Of a stretch of 64,000 nucleotides of DNA, positions 8,714 through 17,752 are shown piece by piece. How positions within the stretch are numbered: the first letter of the stretch is position 1; each line of letters opens with the position of its first letter. The stretch is from Shimia sp. SK013 (GTDB lineage Bacteria > Pseudomonadota > Alphaproteobacteria > Rhodobacterales > Rhodobacteraceae). Under the pieces are notes generated by a model. That model saw nothing but the letters and a program-made list of their open reading frames with translations, had not been told where the DNA came from and did not search any database. Position numbers and translations under genes: made by a program. The stretch is from contig NZ_LAJH01000005.1 in assembly GCF_001292625.1 (NCBI RefSeq), forward strand, positions 184,228 to 248,227, given 5' to 3'.

Positions 8714-10624
8714 TTATGCGTCCCGAGGTTCGACAAACATACGGCCGCGCATTTCCATGTGCAGCGCGTGACAGAACCACTGGCAATAGTACCAGTGTAC
8801 GCCCGGACGTTCCGCAACGAAGGTCACAGAGGCGGTTGCCTGAGGGCCAATCTCCATCGCGACACCAAAGTTTGCCATACACAGACCGTGGGTCAAATCG
8901 TCGATGTCATCGAGGTTGGTCACGATGATCGTCACCTCATCACCTTGCTTGACGGTGAAGCTCTCCATCGAAAAGGTCGGCGCCTGGCTGGACATATAGA
9001 CCCGGACTTTGTTGCCGTCGCGGATGATCTCTTCTTGCCAGTCATCCAGATCGACCCCGTCGGCTTCGGCCTGTTTCCGCGTGTCGGCCCAGATTGGGTC
9101 GTTGCGGTCATAGACATCAGACGGGTTCACAATATCGCGCCGCACAAGGATGCTGTCATGTGGTTCGGCAAATGTCGGACCGTCATGCACAAGGTTCATG
9201 CTACCATCAGAGATGTCGATGAGCTGTTCGTTCTCCGGCTTGAGCGGGCCCACGTTCAGGAACCGGTCTTTGGAGAATTTGTTCATCGAGATCAGCCACT
9301 TGCCGTCGGCCTCTTTGGTTTCACCCATAGAGGTCGAGTTGTGGCCCGGCTGATAGTGCACATCCACTTTCTCAAGGATCGGATCGACATCTTCACCGGC
9401 GTACTGTTTCACAGCCGCTTCGAGGTTCCATTTCACAACCTGGCTGTCGAGGAACAAGGTGGTGAAACAGTTGCCCTGACCGTCATACGCAGTGTGAAGC
9501 GGGCCAAGACCCAGTTGAGGTTCGGCCACAATTGCCGAGCGTGGATCGGCGTCGCTGTCAAACAGAGCGTCCAGTTTGGTGACGTCCATCACCGACACGG
9601 TTGGCGACAGTTTACCAGCAATACAAACGTGTTTGCCGTCTGGTGCGGTGTTGATGCCGTGCGGGCTGTTGGGGATCGGGATGTAGCGGGTGTATTTCTT
9701 GTTGGAGCCTTTGCGGCCGTCCAAGACTTTCACACCGTTCAGTTCCTGATAGTCGCCTGCGGCCACACCTGCTTCGATTTCCTTGAGGTTGAACACCACC
9801 ACGTGGTCGAGTTCGTTCTCGGTCATCTCGGCGAGGTTCATGCCCATTTCGGAGTTATACGACGTCGAGAAGGAATACTTCCCCTGATAGTCACAGTCCG
9901 TGTTATCGAGGTTGCCCGAGACCATCACCTGCCAGGCGATCTCCATCGTGTCGCCGTCAATCGCGGTATAGATGTTGGTGTACTGGCTGGGATCGTCCAG
10001 GATTTTCCCGTCGTTAACCAGCGGCGCTTCGTGTTCGCCATTGGCAAAGACATAGCCGGTGCGTGGGAATTTTTGCGGACGCAGGCCGTGGATGTCATGC
10101 GCGTTCGGGATCTCGATGATTTTGTCGCATTTCATCACGTCACAACGCACACGTGCCACACGGGTGTTGGCTTTGTCGTTCATGAACAAATAGCGCCCAT
10201 CATAGGTGCCATCCGTGAAAGACATATGCGGGTGGTGCAAATCGCCGTTGTCATAGGTTTTTTTGCCGTTGGCTGCGAGGAACGCTTTGGTGTCCTCTGT
10301 CAGGCCTTCGGTCAAAACCTTCAGCGATTCATTGGTTTGCCCCCAACCGGTTGCAGAACAACGGTTGAACACTGGAACCCGCATGAATTCGCGCATAGAC
10401 GGCACGCCCAGAATGCGGAGTTCGCCGGTCTGGCCAGAAGACCAGAAGCCGTAATATTCGTCCAACTCGCCAGGCGCCAAATGCGCATTCGCGGCGGCCA
10501 TCGCTGGCTTGGCCGTCAGCATCGATGCGCCAATACCAGTTGTCGCCAGAACGGCGCCGGTGGCGGTCGCGCCCAGCATGCCGCGCCGGGTGAGGTTGAG
10601 AGTGTTTCTGGTTTCTTCAGACAT
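8714..10624 (-). CDS. nosZ: NosZ, nitrous oxide reductase (clade I, Tat-exported)
   Basis: A 636-residue enzyme that reduces N2O to N2 in the periplasm, the last step of denitrification. A twin-arginine signal ([13 protein letters not shown]) marks clade I NosZ and export of the folded protein. The first two thirds form the seven-bladed propeller carrying CuZ; visible histidine motifs include [25 protein letters not shown] and [11 protein letters not shown]. The cupredoxin domain at the C-terminus has the CuA ligands C614, C618, H622 and M625 ([12 protein letters not shown]). Length and motifs are full and normal, so the protein should be active. It lies 18 bases after nosR. Confidence 0.97.
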   Translation of the reverse strand: MSEETRNTLNLTRRGMLGATATGAVLATTGIGASMLTAKPAMAAANAHLAPGELDEYYGFWSSGQTGELRILGVPSMREFMRVPVFNRCSATGWGQTNESLKVLTEGLTEDTKAFLAANGKKTYDNGDLHHPHMSFTDGTYDGRYLFMNDKANTRVARVRCDVMKCDKIIEIPNAHDIHGLRPQKFPRTGYVFANGEHEAPLVNDGKILDDPSQYTNIYTAIDGDTMEIAWQVMVSGNLDNTDCDYQGKYSFSTSYNSEMGMNLAEMTENELDHVVVFNLKEIEAGVAAGDYQELNGVKVLDGRKGSNKKYTRYIPIPNSPHGINTAPDGKHVCIAGKLSPTVSVMDVTKLDALFDSDADPRSAIVAEPQLGLGPLHTAYDGQGNCFTTLFLDSQVVKWNLEAAVKQYAGEDVDPILEKVDVHYQPGHNSTSMGETKEADGKWLISMNKFSKDRFLNVGPLKPENEQLIDISDGSMNLVHDGPTFAEPHDSILVRRDIVNPSDVYDRNDPIWADTRKQAEADGVDLDDWQEEIIRDGNKVRVYMSSQAPTFSMESFTVKQGDEVTIIVTNLDDIDDLTHGLCMANFGVAMEIGPQATASVTFVAERPGVHWYYCQWFCHALHMEMRGRMFVEPRDA

Positions 10625-10642
10625 TGTTCCCTCCTTCAGAGT

Positions 10643-12817
10643 TTATGTCGTCTTAGCGTTGGGATGGTTCTTGGGAGCGTCCTTTGTGGGGATCTTGATC
10701 TCCGCTGAGCCGGTTGATGCCCGCCGTTTAAGTTGGCGGATGATAACGGGACATTTGTCTTCACTCTGGTAGAGCACCTGACAGTGAAGACAGTTCACGC
10801 ATTCGTTTGGGTTGATCTCACCTGTTGGGTGAATCGCCTGCACGGGGCATTCGTTGGCGCAGGTCTGGCAGGGGCTGCCACATTCCTTGTAGCGGCGCAG
10901 CCAATCAAACATTCGCATCCGCGCCGGGATCGCCAGTGCGCCTCCCAGAGGGCAGAGATAGCGACAGTAGAACCGTTCGATGAACAGTCCAGCCACCAGA
11001 AGCGAGACTGCAAAGACCACAAACGGCCAGTCGCGCACAAATTTGAGGATGATCGCGGTCTTGAACGGCTCGACTTCTGCCAGCTGCTCTGCGGTTTCCA
11101 GTGACGCCAGAGACACGCCGAACAGCCCGAGGAAAATCATGTATTTGATCGGCCACAGACGTTCGTGCAGGCCCCAAGGCAGGGTCCATTGCGGCACTTT
11201 GAAATAGCGGGCGATCTGATTGGTCAGTTCTTGTAAGGCGCCAAACGGGCAAAGCCAGCCGCAATAGGCGCCGCGTCCCCAAAACAGCAGCGCGGCGGCG
11301 ATGGCGAACCATTGGATGAACACCAGAGGATCCATTAGGAAGGCATCCCAAGTGAAGCCCGAGCGCATGCTATTGGCCAAAGCCATCACGTTCACCACCG
11401 ACAGTTGCGCGTTGGCATACCAGCCAATGAAGACCAGGGTCAGCGTGAGATACCCGATGCGGAACCAATAGAACCGGCGCGCTTTCCAGGTGGCTTGGAA
11501 TTGAAAGAAGAAGGTCGCGGTCAGCACCAGAAGCATGCCACAAAGTATGGTGATTTCTACAGTCTTGGCCTTCCAGATGCGTTGCCAAAGCGCTGCTTTG
11601 GCAGCGGCCTCGTCGCTCGCGTTGTCTACCACTGTTGCAACCGGCAACGGCAAAAGGAACCTTTCGGGCAGGCGATAGCCCAGATCCCATGTCAGGAAGA
11701 CGCGGTCCAGCGCCCCAACTGACCGTTGCACCAACAGTTGCAAACGGAATGGCTCTGCCGGGTCAAAATCTGCATCCGCAGGGATCTTGAACAGGTCGAG
11801 TTCGACGAAGGACGGGCTGTCTGTGGTTGCGAGCGCGCGCACACGACGGTGCTGTTTGTCAAAGAAACGTACGGAATTGTCGCCTTGAATCAGTTGAATG
11901 CGATCGAAAATGCCGCCACGTACATAGCCGGATCCCTTGAAGCTGTATTTGCCGCGCCCCACCACCAGTATGGCGTGCTCGCCCTCATCTAACCAGTCGA
12001 CAAGGTTTTGGTATTCGTTGTCACCCAGCAAAGAGCGCCCGATCGATGGCACGCTAACCAGCGCCATGTTCATGTCGATGAACGTGTCACCGGGTTCGCC
12101 CTTTTCCGGGCGTTTGGCTGCGCGTTTATCGCCCATTCCGGCAAAAGCTGCGTTCACTTGCCCGAGGTCCAAGGTCATACGTCGAACCGACCCGTCGCCG
12201 GCCAACGTGGTCCAGCCCTGAGCGTCTTGAATTTCCATATTCAGTTCGCGTTTCGGCCCGACCTGCAGCGGCGCCAATCCGCCCAGACCCAGCGCGCGGG
12301 ACACACGGATACCGCCCCTTACAAGGCTGTCGTCAATCACCATAATGGTGACCGTCGCGCCGGAAATGATATCCAGGTCGTGGCCCTCGCCACCAGTTTC
12401 AGCCTCAACTTTTAGGTCAAGCCCTGCGTAGCCTTCGGTCAAGGCAACCATTTTGGAATTGGGAATGCCGATTAAGACAATTGGTTCGCTGTGCTTGACC
12501 AGTTTTACGCCAGTCAGAACCGCGTCGGTATCAATGGCGGCGACAACATGGATTGGCTTACCGGAGTAGCCAGTGGTCCCGACAAAATCAGAGGTTAGAA
12601 ATGCCCATGCGACGGTTTCGCCTGCTTTTAAAACCGGAGCGACCGGAACATCTTCGCGGATCGGGCCGTAAGCATCGGCGCCGGGGACGAGTTCGTTTGG
12701 CGGAATTTCAGGAAGGAAACTGGCGAGGCTATCTGCATGCGCTGCGCCACCCAAAAGAGTGCAAAGCACGAAGAGGGAGGCGGTCAGATGGCTGAGTACT
12801 GCGCGCTTTAATCTCAC
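10643..12817 (-). CDS. nosR: NosR, flavin/FeS membrane protein feeding electrons to NosZ
   Basis: A 724-residue polytopic protein: signal peptide (to AHA, residue 28), a periplasmic FMN-binding domain with the flavinylation motif SGATVT at 152-157, a further periplasmic part, then membrane helices from about residue 410. The cytoplasmic C-terminus holds two CxxxCP motifs (CGWLCPFGA and CRYLCPLGG) and two ferredoxin-type clusters (CQTCANECP and CVNCLHC). NosR is required for N2O reduction and nosZ expression in vivo. The covalent FMN would be installed by NosX of the same operon. Translation starts at GTG (12817), overlapping the nosC stop as GTGA. Confidence 0.95.
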   Translation of the reverse strand: MRLKRAVLSHLTASLFVLCTLLGGAAHADSLASFLPEIPPNELVPGADAYGPIREDVPVAPVLKAGETVAWAFLTSDFVGTTGYSGKPIHVVAAIDTDAVLTGVKLVKHSEPIVLIGIPNSKMVALTEGYAGLDLKVEAETGGEGHDLDIISGATVTIMVIDDSLVRGGIRVSRALGLGGLAPLQVGPKRELNMEIQDAQGWTTLAGDGSVRRMTLDLGQVNAAFAGMGDKRAAKRPEKGEPGDTFIDMNMALVSVPSIGRSLLGDNEYQNLVDWLDEGEHAILVVGRGKYSFKGSGYVRGGIFDRIQLIQGDNSVRFFDKQHRRVRALATTDSPSFVELDLFKIPADADFDPAEPFRLQLLVQRSVGALDRVFLTWDLGYRLPERFLLPLPVATVVDNASDEAAAKAALWQRIWKAKTVEITILCGMLLVLTATFFFQFQATWKARRFYWFRIGYLTLTLVFIGWYANAQLSVVNVMALANSMRSGFTWDAFLMDPLVFIQWFAIAAALLFWGRGAYCGWLCPFGALQELTNQIARYFKVPQWTLPWGLHERLWPIKYMIFLGLFGVSLASLETAEQLAEVEPFKTAIILKFVRDWPFVVFAVSLLVAGLFIERFYCRYLCPLGGALAIPARMRMFDWLRRYKECGSPCQTCANECPVQAIHPTGEINPNECVNCLHCQVLYQSEDKCPVIIRQLKRRASTGSAEIKIPTKDAPKNHPNAKTT

Positions 12818-13296
12818 AGCGCACCTCCTTTGAGCGAAGGAAACGCCGACGAAGCGCGGAAAACGCGGCCCATTGTTTCGAGTTTGGGGGCGATTGGCGG
12901 GCCACGCGTTTGCGGCCTTTCAAACGAACGTTCGATCGAGGGGCGGGCCCAAGAAGGCAAGGTAGCACGAGCCAATGCTTGGCCGTCAGTCGCTGCCGCA
13001 GGCACTACGACCCAATCCGCGCCACTCTGGCCTGTACAGGTGATGCAGTCCGGGCAATCTGCGCAATCGCTGCGTTTGCCGTCATCAGCCGGTGCCAAGA
13101 GATCCTCAAGGCCAGTGCCAATTTCGATTTGGACGCGCTCAACGCCATCCTCTGCGCAAATTTCTATCCAAAAGCCATTGACCTGAGTGGTCGCATGGAT
13201 TGGCGCAGTGTTCAAAAGCTGCAGCACCAGTGCGCATATGGCAAACGTCCCCTGAATCGGGAGGCGAAAGTGGCGCGGTAAGGATTTGTGGTCCAT
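12814..13296 (-). CDS. nosC: NosC-like protein with CxxCxxCxxC motif, first gene of the nos operon
   Basis: A 160-residue protein from the ATG at 13296. A hydrophobic segment (residues 17-30) resembles a signal peptide or anchor. It is followed by WIEICAEDG, as in DUF2946-type proteins, and by a cysteine cluster C78, C81, C84, C87. The Paracoccus denitrificans nos cluster begins with nosC, a protein of unknown role with a CxxCxxC motif, and this gene matches in position and motif. A metal-handling role is inferred. The frame is open upstream to a TTG at 13371, but that start would lie inside the FNR-like box; the box spacing favours 13296. The ribosome site is weak. Confidence 0.75.
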   Translation of the reverse strand: MDHKSLPRHFRLPIQGTFAICALVLQLLNTAPIHATTQVNGFWIEICAEDGVERVQIEIGTGLEDLLAPADDGKRSDCADCPDCITCTGQSGADWVVVPAAATDGQALARATLPSWARPSIERSFERPQTRGPPIAPKLETMGRVFRASSAFPSLKGGAL

Positions 13297-13357
13297 CAGA
13301 TCAGGACTCTGGCATGTGACATGCTTGCCAATAAGCGTGCCTTGGCCGTTTGCGACC

Positions 13358-13371
13358 ATGATCGAAATCAA
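13358..13371 (-). promoter_or_regulatory. FNR/Dnr-type box upstream of nosCRZDFYLX
   Basis: On the minus strand the sequence reads TTGATTTCGATCAT, matching the FNR/Dnr consensus TTGAT-N4-ATCAA at all but the last base. Its centre is 68 bases before the nosC ATG. Activation from about -41.5 would put the transcript start near 13323, leaving a 27-base leader; a weak -10-like CTTATT lies at 13330-13335. This fits oxygen- or NO-responsive control of the operon by an FNR/Dnr/Nnr-family protein. The regulator gene is not in the window. Confidence 0.7.
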
Positions 13372-13594
13372 GGAATTTGGAAAAAGATCGACCGTTTCAG
13401 TAAGAGTGTGGTGGCAGGTCTTGTTATCGCTCTCAGGGTTTGGTGGCGCGCTGAAAAGATCACAGCCCGACCCGTGCTTTAGTCACGATCCTGCTCACGC
13501 AGGAGAATCCCCCGACACGTCGCAAATTGCGAAAGCTTGGATAGCGATTGTCCCCGCACAAGTTGGCCGAAATCCAGGTGGTACCTTGGTTTGG

Positions 13595-14446
13595 TTATGA
13601 TTTGCGTTGAAAGACAATCATCACGAGCGCGAGACAGGAGGAGCCGACCATGAGCAGCAACGACACCGCGTTTAGCAATGGGGTCGAGCCTTCCTTGAGG
13701 CGGTCGAACATGGCTATGGTTAGCGGTGCGTCAGAGCCCACCAACATCAGGGTCGTGTTGAAATTCTCAAAGCTCATCAGGAATGCGACCACGAAGGCAC
13801 CGATCATGGCGGGGGCCAGATAGGGCAGGGTCACAGTGCGAATGGCGGTCAAACGTCCGGCCCCGAGGTTCAACGCGGCTTCCTCTAGTGTGCGGTCAAA
13901 CTTTTGCAGGCGCGCGCCAATCACCAGCGTGGCGATGGTTGTTATGAAGGAAAACTGCCCCAGTATCACCAGCCACAGACCCGGACGCAGGGCCTCGACG
14001 TCGATTGAAAAACCGTCCCAGAGGCCGTTTGCTACCCGGCTGGAAAACACCAGAATGGAAATGCCCAAGACGATGCCCGGAATGACCAGCGGCAGGAGCA
14101 TGAGGACATACAGCAAGCTTTGGCCGCGGAACTTGTAGCGGTTGAACAGGAAGGCGTTGGTCATGCCCACAAAGACAGACATGGCCGACACGATCATGGC
14201 CACCAGCACAGAAGTGCCGATCGCGCTCAGGATACCACGTTCATGAAACACACCGATCATCGGGCGTTCCGAGCCAAAGAACCAGTTCCAGGTGAACCCC
14301 TCCCAAGGTAGCGAGGGGAACTGGCTGTCGTTGAAGGCAAAGACAGCGACCACGATCAGCGGCAAAGCCAGAAAGACAAAAAACAGGGTCACGTAGGCCG
14401 TGTAGGCGGCGGTCACAAACCGTGGTTGCGGGATTGAAGGGATCAT
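13595..14446 (-). CDS. ABC transporter permease, spermidine/putrescine type (PotC/PotI-like)
   Basis: A 283-residue inner-membrane permease with six predicted helices. It has a binding-protein-type EAA loop, EEAALNLGAGRLTAIRTVTL, that docks on the ATPase. An early FNDSQFPSLPWEGFTW stretch is typical of PotC/PotI. It is the last gene of a potD-A-H-I type operon and lies 11 bases after the companion permease. It belongs to the importer whose binding protein is at 16483-17553. Substrate (polyamine or a related amine) is inferred from family only. The 220 bases between this gene and the FNR-like box hold nothing I recognise. Confidence 0.88.
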   Translation of the reverse strand: MIPSIPQPRFVTAAYTAYVTLFFVFLALPLIVVAVFAFNDSQFPSLPWEGFTWNWFFGSERPMIGVFHERGILSAIGTSVLVAMIVSAMSVFVGMTNAFLFNRYKFRGQSLLYVLMLLPLVIPGIVLGISILVFSSRVANGLWDGFSIDVEALRPGLWLVILGQFSFITTIATLVIGARLQKFDRTLEEAALNLGAGRLTAIRTVTLPYLAPAMIGAFVVAFLMSFENFNTTLMLVGSDAPLTIAMFDRLKEGSTPLLNAVSLLLMVGSSCLALVMIVFQRKS

Positions 14447-14457
14447 ATGCTGTTTCC

Positions 14458-15315
14458 TTATCCCATGGTCTTTTCAAGCGATTGTCCGGTCAGCTTGAGC
14501 ATGCCCCAGACAATTGCGGACGACAGGATCAGCAGCATAAAGCCAAAGGCGGCACCGAGTTCCCAGTTAAAGCGCACGATGAATTGGGAATAGATCAGTT
14601 CCGTGAACCACAGGCTTTCCTTGCCGCCAAGCATCGTGGGCGTCAGGTAGTTGCCGAGGCTCAGCATAAAGACAACAATACACCCCGACACGATACCTGG
14701 CATGGCGTGGGGAACGATGATTTCGCGCAGCACGCTGATGCCATTGCCGCCCAGATCATAGCCGGCCTCGATGACTTCGTCGGGCAAACTTTCGAGGGTC
14801 GTGACGAGCGGAACCACCATGAACAACATCGAGGTGTAGACCAGCCCGATCATTATGGCGCCGTCGTTGTACAGCATCTCGACCGGGCCATCGACGAGCC
14901 CGAGATATTGCAACACGTTGGAGATCACGCCGGTTTCACGTAGCAAGATCATCCACCCGAAGGTGCGCACGAGTTCCGACACCCAAAACGGCACCAGACA
15001 TAGCAGGAAAAGCGCCGACTGCGCCCGTCCTTTGATCATTTTGGCGATATAGTAGGAGACCGGAAAGGCGATGATCAAGGTCATCACTGTGGCAAGTGAG
15101 GACATGACGGCCGTCCGCAGGAAGGTCCACAGATAAAGTGGTTCCTGAAAGAAAGTCAGGTAGTTGGCAAAGCTGATTTGATACTGTCCAACGCCCACGC
15201 GCTCGCGCAGCGAGACGAGAAACACGTCTACATGCGGAATGAAGATCAGCAGGGACAGCCACATCAAGAGCGGCGTCAGCAGAAGGGCGAGCCCCAATTT
15301 GGCCTCGGCGCGCAT
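14458..15315 (-). CDS. ABC transporter permease, spermidine/putrescine type (PotB/PotH-like)
   Basis: A 285-residue permease with six predicted helices and an EAA-type coupling loop, IEAGYDLGGNGISVLREIIVP. The N-terminus (LLTPLLMWLSLLIFIPHVDVFLVSL) is typical of PotB/PotH. The ATG abuts the stop of the ATPase gene with no gap, so the two are likely co-translated. It forms a heterodimeric channel with the permease at 13595-14446. Confidence 0.88.
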   Translation of the reverse strand: MRAEAKLGLALLLTPLLMWLSLLIFIPHVDVFLVSLRERVGVGQYQISFANYLTFFQEPLYLWTFLRTAVMSSLATVMTLIIAFPVSYYIAKMIKGRAQSALFLLCLVPFWVSELVRTFGWMILLRETGVISNVLQYLGLVDGPVEMLYNDGAIMIGLVYTSMLFMVVPLVTTLESLPDEVIEAGYDLGGNGISVLREIIVPHAMPGIVSGCIVVFMLSLGNYLTPTMLGGKESLWFTELIYSQFIVRFNWELGAAFGFMLLILSSAIVWGMLKLTGQSLEKTMG

Positions 15316-16416
15316 TCAGCTCGCCTCCGCAGCAAAGCAGTTGCCATGATCGCTGCCCCAGCCGATGTGCACATCAGAGCCTTTGACCAGATCGGCAAAC
15401 TCGCCGGATTGCGGCAGGTTCACTTCGACTTCGCCGTGGCCGGTGTCGGTTGCGACGATGACGCGGCTGGCGGCCCCGTTGAACAACAGCGAGGTCACCT
15501 TGCCGGAGAGTTGGTTGTCAAAATGGGACAGATCGTCTTTGGCGTGAGCGATTTTGATCGCCTCGGGCCGGACGAACACGTCGGCCACATCGCCGAGATT
15601 CAGGGTGCGGCCCTGTATGGCGCCCCGCAGAGGCATGCCGGTGTCGGACTGCAATTCAAGGTTCTGGCCGTCAAGTTTGGTGACGCGTCCGCGCCAGCGA
15701 TTGCTGTCGCCGACAAATCCGGCGACGAAAGCCGTGTCGGGGCGATAATACAGGTCGCGCGCCGTGCCGACCTGTTCAAAGCGGCCTTCGTTCATAACTG
15801 CGATATTGTCGGACATCACCAGAGCTTCGGACTGGTCGTGGGTGATATAGACAAAGGTCGTGTCAAAGGCGGATTGCAGCGCTTTGAGTTCGACTTTCAT
15901 ACGTTCGCGCAGCTTTAGATCAAGCGCGCCGAGGGGTTCGTCCAGCAACAAGACATCGGGTTCAAGAACCATGCAGCGGGCAATTGCCACGCGCTGCTTT
16001 TGGCCACCGGATAGCTCGTCCACTTTGCGTGCGCCGATCCCGGGCAGGCCAATACGATCAAGCGCTTCGTCAACTTTGCGGCTGATCTCGGCTTTGCCCA
16101 TGCCCGCGCGGCGCAGGCCGTAGCCGATATTGTCGGCAATGTTCATCATCGGGAATAAGGCGAGGTGCTGAAACACCATGTTCACGGGCCGCTTGTTCGG
16201 GGCCACGTCGAGCACAGATTTCCCTTTGATCAGAATGTCACCGTCGCTGGGGTCTAGAAATCCTGCGATCATCCTCATGATCGTGGTTTTGCCGCAGCCC
16301 GATGGGCCCAAAATGGAAAAGAAGGACCCTTGCGGGACAGAAAACGAAACACGGTCCACAGCAGTGGTGTCTCCGAACCGTTTTTCCAGGTCGATGCATT
16401 CAAGATCTGCTGTCAC
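15316..16416 (-). CDS. ABC transporter ATPase, spermidine/putrescine type (PotA-like)
   Basis: A 366-residue ATPase with Walker A GPSGCGKTT, signature LSGGQKQRVAIARC and Walker B DVLLLDEPLGALDLK. It carries the C-terminal TOBE regulatory domain (roughly residues 275-360) expected for PotA-type subunits. Translation starts at GTG (16416). It is separated from the upstream binding-protein gene by 66 bases containing a strong stem-loop, which probably lowers expression relative to the binding protein. Confidence 0.9.
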   Translation of the reverse strand: MTADLECIDLEKRFGDTTAVDRVSFSVPQGSFFSILGPSGCGKTTIMRMIAGFLDPSDGDILIKGKSVLDVAPNKRPVNMVFQHLALFPMMNIADNIGYGLRRAGMGKAEISRKVDEALDRIGLPGIGARKVDELSGGQKQRVAIARCMVLEPDVLLLDEPLGALDLKLRERMKVELKALQSAFDTTFVYITHDQSEALVMSDNIAVMNEGRFEQVGTARDLYYRPDTAFVAGFVGDSNRWRGRVTKLDGQNLELQSDTGMPLRGAIQGRTLNLGDVADVFVRPEAIKIAHAKDDLSHFDNQLSGKVTSLLFNGAASRVIVATDTGHGEVEVNLPQSGEFADLVKGSDVHIGWGSDHGNCFAAEAS

Positions 16417-16438
16417 GCGAGAACTCCCAGATAGACAA

Positions 16439-16466
16439 GAGCGCCCGCCGTTGGTGGCGGGCGCTC
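16439..16466 (-). promoter_or_regulatory. Intercistronic stem-loop between binding protein and ATPase genes
   Basis: GAGCGCCCGCC at 16439-16449 is exactly inverted at 16456-16466 around a six-base loop. It sits 17 bases after the binding-protein stop and has no T-run. Such structures usually protect the upstream message or partly stop transcription, giving excess binding protein over membrane components. Confidence 0.65.
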
Positions 16467-16482
16467 AATTGATTTTCAGCGC

Positions 16483-17553
16483 TTAGTTGGCTGCTTTTAC
16501 GCGATCAAGAACACCACCTTCGATGGCTTCCAGACCGGCAGGTACTGGTGGATACCATTTGATGTTGTCGATTGCTTCCTGCGGGAAGCTGGCCTGATAC
16601 TTGGCTTTCAGCGCATCATCGGCAAACTCGGCGGCGCCATCGGACGCTGTGAAGTTGCCCGCAGCTGCGGTGATCATCGCAGCGACTTCGGGCTGCATCA
16701 CAAAGTTGATCCAGGCGTAGGCTGCATCGTCGGCTTTGCCTTTGGCTGGCAGCACGAATGTGTCTACCCAACCCAAAGCGCCAGCTGCGGGGGCAACAAA
16801 GGTGATGTCAGCATTGTCGTCGTTCAGTTTCCACCCGCCGGTGTCCCACGCCATAGAGGCGACAACTTCGCCGGAGCGCAAGAGGCCCATCAGCTCGTCA
16901 CCGCCACCCCAGTAGGTTTTGACGCCGGGCTTACATTCGATCAGCTTGGCCTCAACCTGCGACATGATGTCGGTATAGGCGGCTTCGTCGCCATAGGCGG
17001 CAAACGGGTCAAGACCCATCGAGAAAGCAAAACCGATCAGCGTTGGGCGCTTCAGTCGGTAGGAAACTTTGCCCGCGACGTCTGCGCCGCAGAGGTCGGT
17101 GTAATCCTTGACCATACCAGCGTTGGCCGTGTCGACCACCAGACCGCTGGTGCCCCAAACGTGTGGAACGCCATAAACGTCACCGCCGACGGTGGTGTTG
17201 CCTTTGGTGGCTTCCAGCATCGAAGGAATGAACAGACTCATGTCGATTTTGGACATGTCCATCGGCTTGTAGATGCCGAATTCTTCCTGAGGGCCCGCGA
17301 TCCGGTCCTGGCTTGGCTGCGCAAGATCGAAACCGCCGCCGCCGGTGGCGCGCAGCTTGGCGATCATTTCTTCGTTGTTGGATTTGGTGACTTTGACTGT
17401 GTGGCCGGTTTCGGCTTCAAACTTGGCCACCACATCTTCGGGTGCATATCCGCCCCACGTCAAAAGCCGCAACGTGTCGGCGTTGGCAACTGTCGCGCCG
17501 CCCATGAGAGCGACGGTAACCGCCGCCGAAATTGCAAAGGATTGTTTGGTCAT
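16483..17553 (-). CDS. Periplasmic polyamine-type solute-binding protein (PotD/PotF family)
   Basis: A 356-residue secreted protein: signal peptide ending ATVANA (residue 25), then the type II binding fold starting TLRLLTWGGYAPEDVVAKFE. Family elements include YGVPHVWGTSGLVVDT at the ligand cleft and WVDTFVLPAKGK. It delivers substrate to the permease/ATPase encoded downstream. Polyamines are the family substrate, but related proteins bind other amines, so the ligand is not settled. An inverted repeat lies in its upstream region. Confidence 0.9.
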   Translation of the reverse strand: MTKQSFAISAAVTVALMGGATVANADTLRLLTWGGYAPEDVVAKFEAETGHTVKVTKSNNEEMIAKLRATGGGGFDLAQPSQDRIAGPQEEFGIYKPMDMSKIDMSLFIPSMLEATKGNTTVGGDVYGVPHVWGTSGLVVDTANAGMVKDYTDLCGADVAGKVSYRLKRPTLIGFAFSMGLDPFAAYGDEAAYTDIMSQVEAKLIECKPGVKTYWGGGDELMGLLRSGEVVASMAWDTGGWKLNDDNADITFVAPAAGALGWVDTFVLPAKGKADDAAYAWINFVMQPEVAAMITAAAGNFTASDGAAEFADDALKAKYQASFPQEAIDNIKWYPPVPAGLEAIEGGVLDRVKAAN

Positions 17554-17610
17554 TTTCTAATTCCCCGTTTTTGATTGATTGGCTAAAGTGCCAGTTTCCT
17601 AGAGTTTGAT

Positions 17611-17649
17611 CGTTCGGTCAAAGGTTCTGTGTTAAACTTTGGCCGAACG
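17611..17649 (-). promoter_or_regulatory. Inverted repeat upstream of the binding-protein gene, possible operator
   Basis: CTTTGACCGAACG (minus strand, 17611-17623) and CTTTGGCCGAACG (plus strand, 17637-17649) match at 12 of 13 bases and face each other across 13 bases. The pair lies 58-96 bases upstream of the ATG of the solute-binding protein, a natural place for a dimeric regulator. No gene starts on the other side, so it should act on the transporter operon. The regulator is unknown. Confidence 0.4.
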
Positions 17650-17752
17650 CGTGATCGCGGAGTTTTGGACCCTGTCAGGCATTCCTGTTTCCGCTTTATT
17701 GATGTTAAATAACAACGGCTTACGTAGAATTTGTGACAGGCTTCTTGACCCG

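Noticed and set aside
8609..10708. A 699-codon plus-strand frame opposite nosZ
   Set aside because: It is an antisense shadow of nosZ created by codon bias; the minus-strand product is a full nitrous oxide reductase.
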